DNA of 64,000 nucleotides from Salinirubellus litoreus (GTDB taxonomy: Archaea > Halobacteriota > Halobacteria > Halobacteriales > Haloarculaceae): positions 248,001-312,000 of the forward strand of contig NZ_CP147842.1 of NCBI RefSeq assembly GCF_037335815.1, read 5' to 3'. The notes below the pieces were generated by a model, which saw only the letters and a program-made list of their open reading frames with translations, ran no database searches and was not told the DNA's origin. The first letter of the stretch is position 1; every line of letters starts with the position of its first letter. The position numbers and the translations under genes were made by a program. Positions 46,501-52,642 of this stretch are shown here, piece by piece.

Positions 46501-46764
46501 GATGTGTCGCACCCCCTCCTCGTCCCCGTCGCAGGTCGCCGGCAGGTCGGCCATCGGCTGATGGAACAGGTTCGAGATGTCCGACAGCGTGATCGGATCC
46601 CCGGAGCTACCCGATTCGCTTTCGTCTTCGAGCGTGACATGGGTGGTCACGTACTTGAGGAGGGCGGCCAGGTAGGCGCGCGGGCTCACGGCGGAATCGC
46701 AGTCGCTGCAACTGCACTTGTGAGCCTTCAGTTCCGGCGGCAGTGTCTCGTTTTCGGCGGACAT
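37576..46764 (-). CDS. Tc toxin TcA-like subunit (pore/translocation component)
   Basis: A 3062-residue protein. It starts with the CSCSDCDSAVSPRAYLAALL motif seen at the beginning of non-classical TcA proteins, then a helical shell. Residues ~460-890 hold three related beta domains, probably receptor-binding. Near 1450-1750 lies the neuraminidase-like/ABC-toxin N-terminal region (AYQEYYRDVATLTAEAACMA, then VFGRGNATDTVYYRW). A highly charged linker occupies ~2228-2312. The channel begins with VPKNPVLDALRRHASLNLEK and continues as a long coiled-coil helix pair with an apolar tip (~2525-2550, ATAPAAIALAAGAQVFNLME). The TcB-binding domain includes LRPFENMGVAADWELRVPKA and TIQDVRVTISYSAFE (~2853-2905). 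All parts needed for a syringe-like pore are present. The start ATG shares one base with the upstream stop (TGATG). Confidence 0.93.
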   Translation of the reverse strand: MSAENETLPPELKAHKCSCSDCDSAVSPRAYLAALLKYVTTHVTLEDESESGSSGDPITLSDISNLFHQPMADLPATCDGDEEGVRHIRICVEALLGLLEDKEGDLDGFTAHAATSEYRKAVYQALLSEWGTSLQELREANRDEETRTLVADVVGVPESEVSSLRLDPSAPRSDDNAVTEAELAARFGYPQTTKKASGTWTRADPLSEPTPPAIGNWRLDRLRHEWASEDYSEDPFALHHQLPGGPSVDKAGEQPVIDPDVISPDELRYPESGTPAYDLWKRRREWVDNQLAAMWEHAPSGVERALVWVDSGFEYPVGGQSRPSPWDGWNRGNWSGTTTVEKFQSIAADLDAAADTAAETARTAVTEGLHLPISAFTRLVELCTTAVESTSGGLSDAGYWELGSILVESRKGSLTAEWLAEEESEGIDLGPGTFWLSQREPKEGDRVDEELEGIAAVETGSFTTPTEPGSVSVRDVGFRPDLVVLRTAAATAPEQSGTSGGLSGTIGWGHGAVRAVGDDGIEQTATSLTSDAAGSDEATAEVRTDAVLTLRGHDGGPSGTLRASATGLTPAGFDVSFERVDAFAEDGLVVEYTAYKTAAGARADVGHFRTPDATAGHVQEIPLAVDASHVRLIGNGGATTVDTTRIAGDHAAISHGEVVGKSVTGQSVRSVTLGLDDDDGYAAAAYDDRALYLPFQTGGSIDGETSASATGLGETLTLDYGSIYQGAGDDPVPRRLVTYVAVETGSVAEPEIGHVRSPDSTGTVPVSTGFRPALIELSAWGPIDTIGSSSMTDAGSLAWSSGAATATDRQRVIGASHSGPDASGHAGASGTGNAVTVAYVEADGTVTGTDTAAVSSISDSGFELDFSSVATTGDSTTEHDRILVFYRAWPRAVGIDERTEPFIDPQRMARSDLPERTFAGTARMLYDDRADQIEAIREEVAGAYHGAASGQNPIDAALTTVYGSRNWESELRSIRIALDAGRSPLALEQLGIDADTFDTLWRLRSVTGPTGAGGDPDTATLEDLFGTLARIGKRRRKYDTGDWRAEERDEGIDQYWQAYKATLPPHRASLERRKTWQRALLARGSNPTIDPDLIESVDEFPSPAAGTDQFDVWTDRQQQLGSWTRPGTQLEGMIQTGISETTGSAPYDFSTAQSSFETVLADQLDLTASEFATLIERRHNGKDISARIAQLNLGIAEFDHLTTVRSSLIDRVPLTDEEWESVQNIIVQARKRRQFGVWRRVERAYRITLRPELFDLPDQGDRVPNVDDDDPFRWRFNAAVRRNWLDMLESRTDQRTAIGDEIGEAVARAEVEALPIRNERLIDELSLPSSVPVDERPEYLSERLFIDTEAHESKMTTRVSQAITSLQSLVVDLSRRKMELPGRTLRLTEGDEGFETRWEWLGTYPAWKAAMGVFFYPENILNPSLRRNKTPGFEELERRFPSGGGTPRRIVDAVDAYQEYYRDVATLTAEAACMARNPKVRESLTSNPYDAIYVFGRGNATDTVYYRWCGEPNVVQEPDTAPSLWRPIETKKDISEVIGAWNNTSTIYLFVRTDDGSLGYYTDEPAEGWGEFTEISIPSGLDDLHSAHIVVSDSIHDPPELFVMGDDDDDTYTGAHYATFNDDRTPPDGSQWDFLHNSIVRNIELVANFNGEVVWVDDSDIYYQELNHAAPAKSESLDTLSDKSDFICTAAAFIPGGSFTDKIILFDYSYRIYQGEYKKETMVVDNPGVLNSPTGDPKDAVSSLSVGSMSAFPDSAPDLVQVNNLSLDTKDPIGEATAFFLNELPTLDTSGHSTRNAGVRLTGLLKFTSDDTYIEIPGELYKVPAETFHPNTKWGLGLAALWGIDFEASDGDLRIDVSPAQQETLKDKTKELVDTHNQTGWEQNEVYIEEAYFHVPLFVARKLSEAGYYEAALELYRVIYEWTADEDALASTGGEAVWHGLAKEQQRSPVREFTPSSDWLRDPIDPHALAEGRSNAYTRFTLFSILQCLLDYADDEFATDTRESIAQARTLYEGALDVLSHDVLRDDEDPCTKLTSDFEAKLQTLLIEGEAWNWSGDLAQDEVYARKEELHDAVTGLRSFEDRYRAATAVVTHLRNEDLQAALDAANEWAERDERLTTYADLSSSRTAKTAMLRDASTSVTVRNAAAQFRRLQVTDRPGGNWDLFGRAVGPDGPIGIGSVGSGISSGTGVGADGSISDTNITAIPGPVYSDPGLWSRIGRSTVERVDPERDRVDRPPADQPDEGRPEEGEPREDDSRQPREEEREHEEREEISGERDDGDTAGDGDAETESDTTGSERTSPARDDETASPWQPQYDSTAVVSQASMDLLASTPHEFCVPKNPVLDALRRHASLNLEKIRSGRNIAGIKRSVDPYAASTGVESAAPDLGGGAGGVAAAGSAQSTQATDYRYETLIERAKELVAVAEQMESKYIRALEKLQSEQFKLTNAEQDVELSRERVTLQDARLQRAEDRIDLIELQKRRAQIRSETYKKWIDAGLNQFEQQMISSYKRAGQATMRANRLGAMEQFLQFMSNAATGGATAPAAIALAAGAQVFNLMEMSARNQAVAARTTAKISSVRASQARREQRWKLKRKLAQHNQRIQDQKMTLAEDRIEIVEQEKEIAQLRTEHARDMVKFHRNKFFDTEMYRWMSGVLKRIYRYFLQQTASVARLAQRQLAFERQSMPRQFIQTDYWELPSNDGSSDGQGEERRGITGSERLRQDITELDQWEFRTDERKLQVEKTISLSDVDPIALQQFRETGVLPFETTLDQFDRDHPGQYMRLIEDVSVDLVALTPPDEGINATLRTSGTSRVVVGDTLFREKEISRRPETVVLNRSTAPERRDRTRLEPDRSKRLRPFENMGVAADWELRVPKAANDFEYATIQDVRVTISYSAFESYQYRRQIQSRIGTLRSRQRAFSLNDDFADAWYDLHNPEGTATPGSVELEVDQTDVPATLSDLEMGGVRLYLVGPISENEREDLQDIEFTLGLRRPDGTTAEATERPVDGIVSSDKFSGIAPTGTWKLTVTPPDTGPVSEPFQDGPIEDVLVILDLEGRAPGWPE

Positions 46765-48758
46765 CAGGCATCACCCCCAATATCAAAGGCGGGCACGTCA
46801 GTCCCGTTCGCAACCGCCGCCCGGCGCCCGGCGAGTGTCGCCGAGAGGACCGCCGACTGGACTTGGGACGTCGTGTGGATCTCCCTGGCTACGTCCGGGT
46901 CGACCCCGTCACCGATAGACTCAACGAACGTCTCGACGGGAGTGTCCGCGACGCTTACCGGGCTGTCGTATCCCGCCGTCGCGAGGGCCGAGGCCGTTTC
47001 GAGGTCGGCCATCAGGGCGAGGCGAGCCACATCCGCCACATGGTCGCCGACCTCACTGTTTAAGTCGATGCCGAGACTGGCGACGTCGCCGGCCGACCTG
47101 ATCTCCGCCAGACTGACAGCCTCCAGTGCCGCGGTGGCCTCCTCCGGGAGTCCGATCGTTCTGGGATCGAGCTCCCCAATCGCGGTCCCGTCGTCGCCGA
47201 CGCCGCGTGGGAGCGTCACCGTCGACGGCGATCCCGCCGTCACCGACAGCTGTTTGCTCACGATGGCTTCGCCGACCTGGTTCGTGACGGTCGCGTCCAG
47301 GGCCCGCATCGCGTCGTCGCCGGGGGGCATCGTCACCTGGATGGTTACCCGCCCCTCCGCGTCGGTCGTCCCGCTGGCGATCGAGCGCCCACTCAGCTGG
47401 TCCGCGAGGCTAAGACGGTACCCCGGGGCGGGATCGCCGTCCACGTCGATGACCTCGAAGATGACAGCCCTCGACTGCCAGTCTCGCCGCTCGACGCTGC
47501 GGGAGGCGCGCCGCTGGATCGCCGTGATGTCAGACTCGGCATTCTCCCGGTGGCCCACGATGTTTTCGGCGACAGCCGTCTCGTAGCATATCATCATCTC
47601 TTCGGTGGAGGTCGTCGCGAACGTTTCGACACGAAGCTCCACGTCCTGCCTGCCAAGCCCGTACAGCAGTTCCGTGTCCGCGGGGAACCGCTCCTCCAGC
47701 GCCGCCGCCTCGAGTAGCGTCGTCAGCGTCTCGCCGCCGGCGGGGTACGCGGCCCGCCCGGCCAGATCAAGTTCGTGCCGGAGGAACTCCACGTCCTCCT
47801 TGGACAGGTCCGTCAGTTCGACGCCGTTCAGCACCGCTTTCAGCTCGTGTCTAAGCCGCGCATACTCGCTGGGCTCGACGACGACCTCCGGTGGGATCTC
47901 CAAGTCGATCGTCTCGCTGGCGTCGGCGTTGTACCGCACATCAGAAGCGGCGAGCCGCCCGCCGACCTCGTCGTAGACCCGAATCAGGAGGTCCGCCGAC
48001 GCGCGCTCGCCGGCCGCGAACACGTCGGGACCGTACGCGATTCGGTAGCGGCCGTCGGCGTTAGTGGTCGCCTCCCCGAGCCGTTCGTGTCCCCTGAGAT
48101 CGCGGTCGTACGCCCGGACCGTCAGCCCGCTGGCGGCCGTCCCGTCCTGGGTGATCCGCCCCTTTACAACTGACCCGCCGTCGGCCCCGTCTGCCGGGAC
48201 GACCGACGTCCCGTCGCTCCTGAGCATACACTTGAGGTGGAGAGTGGCCGACTCCAGATGCCGGAGCGCCGTCCGCGCTTCGTCGACGCAAGCCAGTGCT
48301 CCCTCGTGGTCACCCTCCTCGATCCGGTCCGAGAGGCCCGCGGTGACCGCACAGAGCCGGTCGTGGTGGTCGGTCAGCTCCCCGATATAGCGATCCTTCG
48401 TTCCGGGCGTGAGTTCGTCGCTTCCGTATCCCGGATCAGCTGCGAGGAGCTTGGAGAGCTCTCTGTCCAACGTCTCGTACGTGTCCTGTCGAGCACTCCG
48501 GACCGCCTCTAGGAGGTCGGCGACCATCGACTCGACCTCGGCGTCGCGCTCGTCGACGAACGTCTCCTCGACCTCATCGAGCACCTCGGCGACGGTCGAC
48601 CCGACGTCGTCGTCACGCTCGTCGACGAGCGTCCTGCCGATCACATCGAGCATCTCGGCTACCTCGTCGCAGTGGTCAAGCAGGCGCTCGATCCGAGCGA
48701 GACACGGTTGTGCCAGCGGTCGGTCGTCCATGTGACCGTATTCATCGTCACGCGCCAT
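46764..48758 (-). CDS. TcA N-terminal-like component (detached), Ig/CarboxypepD-like plus helical domains
   Basis: A 664-residue acidic protein; ATG 48758 chosen over an upstream in-frame ATG because the preceding small gene ends at 48748. Residues ~1-180 are helical with heptad-like acidic repeats. Residues ~195-300 form a carboxypeptidase-regulatory/Ig-like domain (VVKGRITQDGTAASGLTVRA, then ADGRYRIAYGP). A second such domain is near 440-530 (FEVIDVDGDPAPGYRLSLAD, then TDAEGRVTIQVTMPPG). The C-terminus (SLAEIRSAGDVASLGIDLNS, then DSPVSVADTPVETFVES and AREIHTTSQVQ) resembles the VRP1-type helical region at the start of bacterial TcA proteins. The stop overlaps the TcA start (TGATG). I infer a TcA whose N-terminus is made as a separate chain. 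Confidence 0.75.
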   Translation of the reverse strand: MARDDEYGHMDDRPLAQPCLARIERLLDHCDEVAEMLDVIGRTLVDERDDDVGSTVAEVLDEVEETFVDERDAEVESMVADLLEAVRSARQDTYETLDRELSKLLAADPGYGSDELTPGTKDRYIGELTDHHDRLCAVTAGLSDRIEEGDHEGALACVDEARTALRHLESATLHLKCMLRSDGTSVVPADGADGGSVVKGRITQDGTAASGLTVRAYDRDLRGHERLGEATTNADGRYRIAYGPDVFAAGERASADLLIRVYDEVGGRLAASDVRYNADASETIDLEIPPEVVVEPSEYARLRHELKAVLNGVELTDLSKEDVEFLRHELDLAGRAAYPAGGETLTTLLEAAALEERFPADTELLYGLGRQDVELRVETFATTSTEEMMICYETAVAENIVGHRENAESDITAIQRRASRSVERRDWQSRAVIFEVIDVDGDPAPGYRLSLADQLSGRSIASGTTDAEGRVTIQVTMPPGDDAMRALDATVTNQVGEAIVSKQLSVTAGSPSTVTLPRGVGDDGTAIGELDPRTIGLPEEATAALEAVSLAEIRSAGDVASLGIDLNSEVGDHVADVARLALMADLETASALATAGYDSPVSVADTPVETFVESIGDGVDPDVAREIHTTSQVQSAVLSATLAGRRAAVANGTDVPAFDIGGDA

Positions 48759-49167
48759 CGGACGGACCCCCGATTGGAAGCGGCCGAACTCCGCAACCTG
48801 TGCCGTCGAAAAGGTCGGACAACGAGAACAATACCGCATTTATCTTCTCCACGTACTGATCTGACTCGACGAAGTTTGCGGCCGCATCCAGTATCCCATC
48901 AGGGTCACTCCCCTCCCGCGGTGTTTGCAGGTTTGGCATGAGGGGTTGAGTTGGGGCGTCTTCGACCGAACGGATGGTGCCGGGCTCTGTGGCAGCCGAT
49001 GCGGTCGACTTGATCAGCATGGAATTCAGGAGATCATTCCCTTCCGTCACGGGCGCGGAGTCACCAAAGGCCAATTCGATGTCGAGAACCTTGACCACAT
49101 CTGGGTCTGGTATGGGATCGGCTGAGGCGATTGATTCTCCTGCCGGCGAATTCAGCGTCACGGCCAT
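48748..49167 (-). CDS. small acidic protein in the Tc operon
   Basis: A 139-residue acidic protein from ATG 49167; sequence upstream in the same frame is Arg-rich and not credible. It has an N-terminal beta-like part (MAVTLNSPAGESIASADPIP, then VVKVLDIELAFGD) and an amphipathic C-terminal helix (DAAANFVESDQYVEKINAVL). Its stop lies 11 bp inside the following TcA-N gene, so the two are translationally coupled. No family recognised. A chaperone or structural accessory of the complex is possible; classical Tc loci do not have an obvious counterpart. Confidence 0.6.
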   Translation of the reverse strand: MAVTLNSPAGESIASADPIPDPDVVKVLDIELAFGDSAPVTEGNDLLNSMLIKSTASAATEPGTIRSVEDAPTQPLMPNLQTPREGSDPDGILDAAANFVESDQYVEKINAVLFSLSDLFDGTGCGVRPLPIGGPSDGA

Positions 49168-49247
49168 CCGAAGCTCTCGCTGTCTAGCGGGCGATAGTGG
49201 GGGTCGTAGCTCTGATCGGGTCGGAGTTAGGTCTCCGCGAGTGCCGG

Positions 49248-49451
49248 TCAATCGCCGTTTACCACGACCACCGTAGCACTCTCCGGGGGCGCGTCGTCCG
49301 TGACTGTCTCCTTCACACGGCCGGGGGTAACGACGGGCTCGAATTCTCCACTGGGTCCCTTCCACGCCACGTCGGCGGTTTCGTGAACCTCCACTTGGGG
49401 GGTCTGTACCAATCGTTCTGTTTTGTCTGGATCGTTTGATCTGAGGATCAC
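49248..49451 (-). CDS. possible small first gene of the Tc operon
   Basis: A 67-residue acidic frame starting at GTG 49451 and ending 80 bp before the next gene. Composition (VEVHETADVAWKGPSGEF, then ESATVVVVNGD) is haloarchaeal and beta-like. The upstream frame is closed by TAG, so GTG is the only start. A competing frame in the same DNA begins at 49578 (IDFGLLMKPGEGKSDTES) and also looks partly real; the true gene structure here is uncertain. Confidence 0.4.
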   Translation of the reverse strand: MILRSNDPDKTERLVQTPQVEVHETADVAWKGPSGEFEPVVTPGRVKETVTDDAPPESATVVVVNGD

Positions 49452-49972
49452 TCTTCCGTTTTTTGACCTTGCACTTCGCTACTTGAGTAAGAGCCGTTGC
49501 ACTGGCTAGGCAGCCGATCAGCGATTCCGTATCACTTTTTCCTTCGCCGGGTTTCATCAGCAGGCCAAAATCTATCACTATTTATCACCGTTATCAAAAT
49601 CAAATGTTATTAAACTATCCAGACGGGCGTAAGTAATAATCGACAGACAAGGCGCACCCGCTCTGACTCTCACCCAGCCCATGTCGTGGATATATGAATT
49701 CAAAGATTACTGGGGCCGGAAATCACACACCACATAACCCGCTTGATCCCCTTTGAGCTCTTCCACACCGTCCCCAGCATCGTTAGATCGGCTGACTGCC
49801 GAAGTTCCAGTATTTTCTATTATAAACCGACTGACCCCTTGCTTTTGTATTGGCAGAAAGCTGAATGAACATTCCCCGCTACGATGAGGCTAATGGAGGT
49901 AGTCCAATAGCGCTTCGACGAAAATCAGGACGTACCCATCGGATTTATTCCACTCTTCTCTTTACTGGATGT
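49452..49972. other. upstream region of the Tc operon
   Basis: Contains the presumed promoter of the leftward Tc operon. The minus strand 49570-49640 is AT-rich with direct GATAA-type words (TGATAACGGTGATAAATAGTG) and a TATA-like TTAATAAC. The right part (49940-49950) holds the TATA element of the rightward small membrane protein. No further gene is supported. Confidence 0.4.
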
Positions 49973-50197
49973 ATGGTCCTGAATAATGACCCGCCGAACA
50001 CGTCCTCAGGAGACGGCTCCCTTCTAATGGGCCAGCGGAAATGGGCCGTTGGTGTCGGCGTCGTAGTCCTGGTTGTTGCCCTCGTCGGCCTGTGGCTCAG
50101 TTCGGGTCTGGGTAGGACGGGCGTGATCCCGGTGCTTGCCATCGCGGTCGCCGTCCTCGGCGGTGTGGGGATTACCCTCTGGCTCATCGGGGAGTGA
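49973..50197 (+). CDS. small two-span membrane protein
   Basis: A 74-residue protein from ATG 49973, placed about 28 bp after the TATA-like TTTATT (49942-49947), hence leaderless. An ATG at 50027 is an alternative. It has a polar Asn/Pro/Ser lead, then two hydrophobic spans (WAVGVGVVVLVVALVGLWLS and VIPVLAIAVAVLGGVGITLW) separated by a short loop. Divergent from the Tc operon. The function is unknown. Confidence 0.55.
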   Translation: MVLNNDPPNTSSGDGSLLMGQRKWAVGVGVVVLVVALVGLWLSSGLGRTGVIPVLAIAVAVLGGVGITLWLIGE

Positions 50198-50348
50198 GCG
50201 CACGGTCCACGTCTCAACGCTCCTCCGCCAGATCACGAACCGTCTCGACCAGCAGCGAGCAACCAATATAACTGGCCAGCCGGGCAATTTTCGCTGTGAG
50301 AAGCCAGTCTGCATGGTTTTTGTGAGATGACCACACACTGCCGTACTA

Positions 50349-50684
50349 ATGACCATGAGCGTTGAAACAGCCGACCTGACAGCTCTCCTCACGGACATGA
50401 AACAGGAGAACCCGCAGGGCTACGGCTATCTCGACGGGTACTGGGACGATGCCAAGCAAGGTCTGGACAATACGGACCGGAACTACGCCCGTGTTAGGCA
50501 TATCTACGAGAATATTCCAGACCCCCAGATCGGCACCCGCGGTCTGGGCCAGACGCTCGTCCTCCTCGCGAAACTCGATGTTCTCTCGATTTTGACCAAC
50601 CGGAATAACGCCACCATCTACGATCTCACGACGTACGATGCGAACAGACTGACAGCCATCGGTCAACTCCTGGATGCCAAGTAA
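50349..50684 (+). CDS. haloarchaeal hypothetical protein, first copy of a duplicated module
   Basis: A 111-residue helical protein (MTMSVETADLTALLTDMKQE). It is about 85% identical by eye to the protein at 63359-63694. The middle (RVRHIYENIPDPQIGTRGLG) and the end (LVLLAKLDVLSILTNRNNAT) could form a winged-helix-like fold. Upstream DNA is also conserved between the copies (AGCATGGTTTTTGTGAG-like segment). A TRAM-domain gene follows 112 bp later in both places. Unknown function; a regulator is a guess. Confidence 0.75.
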   Translation: MTMSVETADLTALLTDMKQENPQGYGYLDGYWDDAKQGLDNTDRNYARVRHIYENIPDPQIGTRGLGQTLVLLAKLDVLSILTNRNNATIYDLTTYDANRLTAIGQLLDAK

Positions 50685-50795
50685 CCGCTCCACTTGGAGG
50701 AAACCCTCGGGCTGCACTATTCGTGCGACACTCCTGCTATCGCGTTGACTTACCTCGGAACTAAGTGTTGTACCGTCCGAGTGTCTACGATTCCG

Positions 50796-51230
50796 ATGGT
50801 CGAGATTCCAGATTCGCTGCGATCTATCTTCAGTACGACTGTGCAGGAACAGGACGGCACGTACGTGCTTGAGGTTCCGTCGAGAGAGATCGACCACGAC
50901 GCCGTTACCGCTGGCGAGACCTACCGCGTTGCAATGCTCTCGTCTCCTACGTCCGAGGGGCGTCGCGACGAGGCCTCGCAGGGGTCGACCCGTTCCGAGG
51001 CCGCCCGTCAGCAGGGCCCGCCGGAGCCACCGGTCAAGGAGGGCGAGGTTCGAGAGGTGACGGTCGAGACGCTCGGTGACCAGGGTGATGGCATCGCGAA
51101 AGTCGAGCGGGGATATGTCGTCATCGTCCCGGATGCCCAGCCCGGCGACGAACCGACCATCGAGATCGACGATGTTCGCCAGAACGTCGCGTTCGCCAGC
51201 GTCGTCGAACCGGATTCCCGAACGCTCTGA
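50796..51230 (+). CDS. TRAM-domain protein
   Basis: A 144-residue acidic protein from ATG 50796. Residues ~1-50 (VEIPDSLRSIFSTTVQEQDG, then YVLEVPSREIDHD) form a small N-terminal domain repeated in the copy at 63807. After an acidic linker, residues ~80-140 form a TRAM domain (KEGEVREVTVETLGDQGDGI, then YVVIVPDAQPGDEPTIEI). TRAM binds RNA, and stand-alone haloarchaeal TRAM proteins are proposed RNA chaperones. A conserved CTCGGAAxTAAGT word lies about 45 bp upstream in both copies and may be the promoter. Confidence 0.85.
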   Translation: MVEIPDSLRSIFSTTVQEQDGTYVLEVPSREIDHDAVTAGETYRVAMLSSPTSEGRRDEASQGSTRSEAARQQGPPEPPVKEGEVREVTVETLGDQGDGIAKVERGYVVIVPDAQPGDEPTIEIDDVRQNVAFASVVEPDSRTL

Positions 51231-51251
51231 GCCCCAACCGCCACGTCCAAG

Positions 51252-51659
51252 CTAAAAGGGATTCTCGAGGCCCGTGTTGGTGAGTCGGATCGCGCCCTCG
51301 CGAGTTGCCCGGTCGACCGCCGCCTGGTCGGTCATCAGGAACGCGTTGTAGCCGTCGACACTGCGGTGGATCACCGACCCCTTGAAGATGTTCTCCGGGT
51401 GCTGGGTGTACTTCTTGACGACGACGGCGAACTCCGCGACCGCGTCGACGACCACGAGCCCGTATCCGTGCTCTGCGAGAAACGAGCGGAGGTCCTCGAA
51501 GGCACCGACCGGGACCTCGAAACGATACTGCTGGTTGTTGTAGTAACGTTTCAGGCGGTCGAACACGTCCTCCCCGTCGAAGTAGTGCTTGAACAGGTAC
51601 GTCTCGTCGATCTCGAAGACATTGACCTGCTCATCCCCCGCCCGGCGGAATTCCGCCAT
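51252..51659 (-). CDS. conserved haloarchaeal hypothetical protein
   Basis: A 135-residue protein with alternating helices and strands: VNVFEIDETYLFKHYFDGED, YRFEVPVGAFEDLRSFL, then VVVDAVAEFAVVVKKYTQHP and FKGSVIHRSVDGYNAFLMTD. No motif for a known enzyme. The composition and length suggest a conserved single-domain protein. It converges with the TRAM gene, 21 bp apart. Confidence 0.65.
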   Translation of the reverse strand: MAEFRRAGDEQVNVFEIDETYLFKHYFDGEDVFDRLKRYYNNQQYRFEVPVGAFEDLRSFLAEHGYGLVVVDAVAEFAVVVKKYTQHPENIFKGSVIHRSVDGYNAFLMTDQAAVDRATREGAIRLTNTGLENPF

Positions 51660-51889
51660 TCATCATCCAATTCACCGACAAAGAGTAAGAACATTACTGC
51701 GATTCGAGGGAAAATCTCGCGATGCCGGCTCGCGTTGGTCTGGATGTGCCCGTGCGGAGAACCAGACACGTTCTGCCGGGACAGTACACGTACTCCCTGG
51801 CAGCAGCCGCTCCAGAGCATTTGCAGAAGCGCGTACCGACGAAGCACAATAGGTCGTCGGTGCAGTTTGGATGCGGTTATTGAAGCGTG

Positions 51890-51935
51890 TCTTACCAAAC
51901 AACGTAGGATAGTCCGAGACCGATGTTTGGTAAGA
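51890..51935. repeat. hyphenated inverted repeat, TCTTACCAAAC class
   Basis: Arms TCTTACCAAAC (51890-51900) and GTTTGGTAAGA (51925-51935) are perfect, with a 24-nt spacer unrelated to that at 22249-22274. It lies between two divergent small genes. Confidence 0.7.
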
Positions 51936-52058
51936 ACGCAAGCCAACGAACCCCAACCGTCTCCTCAATCAGTCGTCACCACGTACGCCACACGCACACG
52001 TTCGCCCGACGGTCGTCTGACTGAGCTATTTGAAGCCACGTCTCATCGAGGCATCTCG

Positions 52059-52214
52059 ATGGACGAGTCCCTCGCGGACCTCGAAACGGTCACGCTCGAA
52101 CTGGAGGACGAAACGATCGAGGCCGTCGACGAGAAGGCATTCGCCGAGCATCGAGAAAATCGGGAGGCGGCAATCCGGGATCTACTCGACGAGTGGCTCA
52201 AAACTCGGGAATGA
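52059..52214 (+). CDS. small ribbon-helix-helix protein
   Basis: A 51-residue protein from ATG 52059. TVTLELEDETIEAVDEKAFA is the RHH strand and first helix, HRENREAAIRDLLDEWLKT the second. It looks like a stand-alone RHH regulator or an orphan antitoxin; no toxin gene follows. The TCTTACCAAAC inverted repeat lies 124 bp upstream. Confidence 0.6.
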   Translation: MDESLADLETVTLELEDETIEAVDEKAFAEHRENREAAIRDLLDEWLKTRE

Positions 52215-52270
52215 GATCGCCAGTACTCGATCCGAACACGTCGCGATTCCTCTAGTGGCCGGCTGTAGGA

Positions 52271-52642
52271 CTACGCAACGGCAGATTCGGTCACAGTATA
52301 GGGGGTATACCAGTCCAGCAATTGGGCAGCTCGCGCTGCCTTGGCCACCAAGACCGATCGGAGCGTCGGTGGTGTGTCCACCTGAGTCGCCTCGAGGACT
52401 GCGTCGGGGAGACCGAGCATTTCCTTTGGTACGTCTTCGGCGCCGAAGATGAGGAAATGCGTTTCGTCGAGCTTCACGATGAGTGGGTGATCTACCCGCT
52501 CGACCCTCTCGCCAGTGGTGTAGATCTGCTCGTTGGCCGCCTCGTGCTGCTCGCGCTCCATGACGGCGTGCTCCCCGTCGGTCGGTTCGATGTAGAGCTG
52601 GCCGACGTAATAGCTCGCCGAGAGCTCTTCAAACTGTGCCAT
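52271..52642 (-). CDS. DUF5802-like haloarchaeal protein
   Basis: A 123-residue protein with the pattern of a conserved haloarchaeal family I recall as DUF5802: FEELSASYYVGQLYIEP, GEHAVMEREQHEAANEQIY, RVDHPLIVKLDETHF and TPPTLRSVLVAKAARAAQLL. Function unknown. Normal family length. It is not obviously part of an operon. Confidence 0.75.
   Translation of the reverse strand: MAQFEELSASYYVGQLYIEPTDGEHAVMEREQHEAANEQIYTTGERVERVDHPLIVKLDETHFLIFGAEDVPKEMLGLPDAVLEATQVDTPPTLRSVLVAKAARAAQLLDWYTPYTVTESAVA

Noticed and set aside
30003..49451. Contractile injection system (eCIS) or type VI secretion as an explanation of the large operon
   Set aside because: No sheath, tube, baseplate, spike or AAA+ ATPase gene is present; motifs are those of Tc toxins.
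49168..49578. N-terminal extension of the small Tc-operon gene from 49578
   Set aside because: The middle of the extension is Arg-rich nonsense; ATG 49167 gives a clean acidic protein. The first ~60 codons may belong to a separate unresolved frame.
15300..51935. CRISPR as an explanation of the repeats with variable spacers
   Set aside because: Each locus has a single inverted pair, not direct repeats in an array, and no cas gene is in the window.
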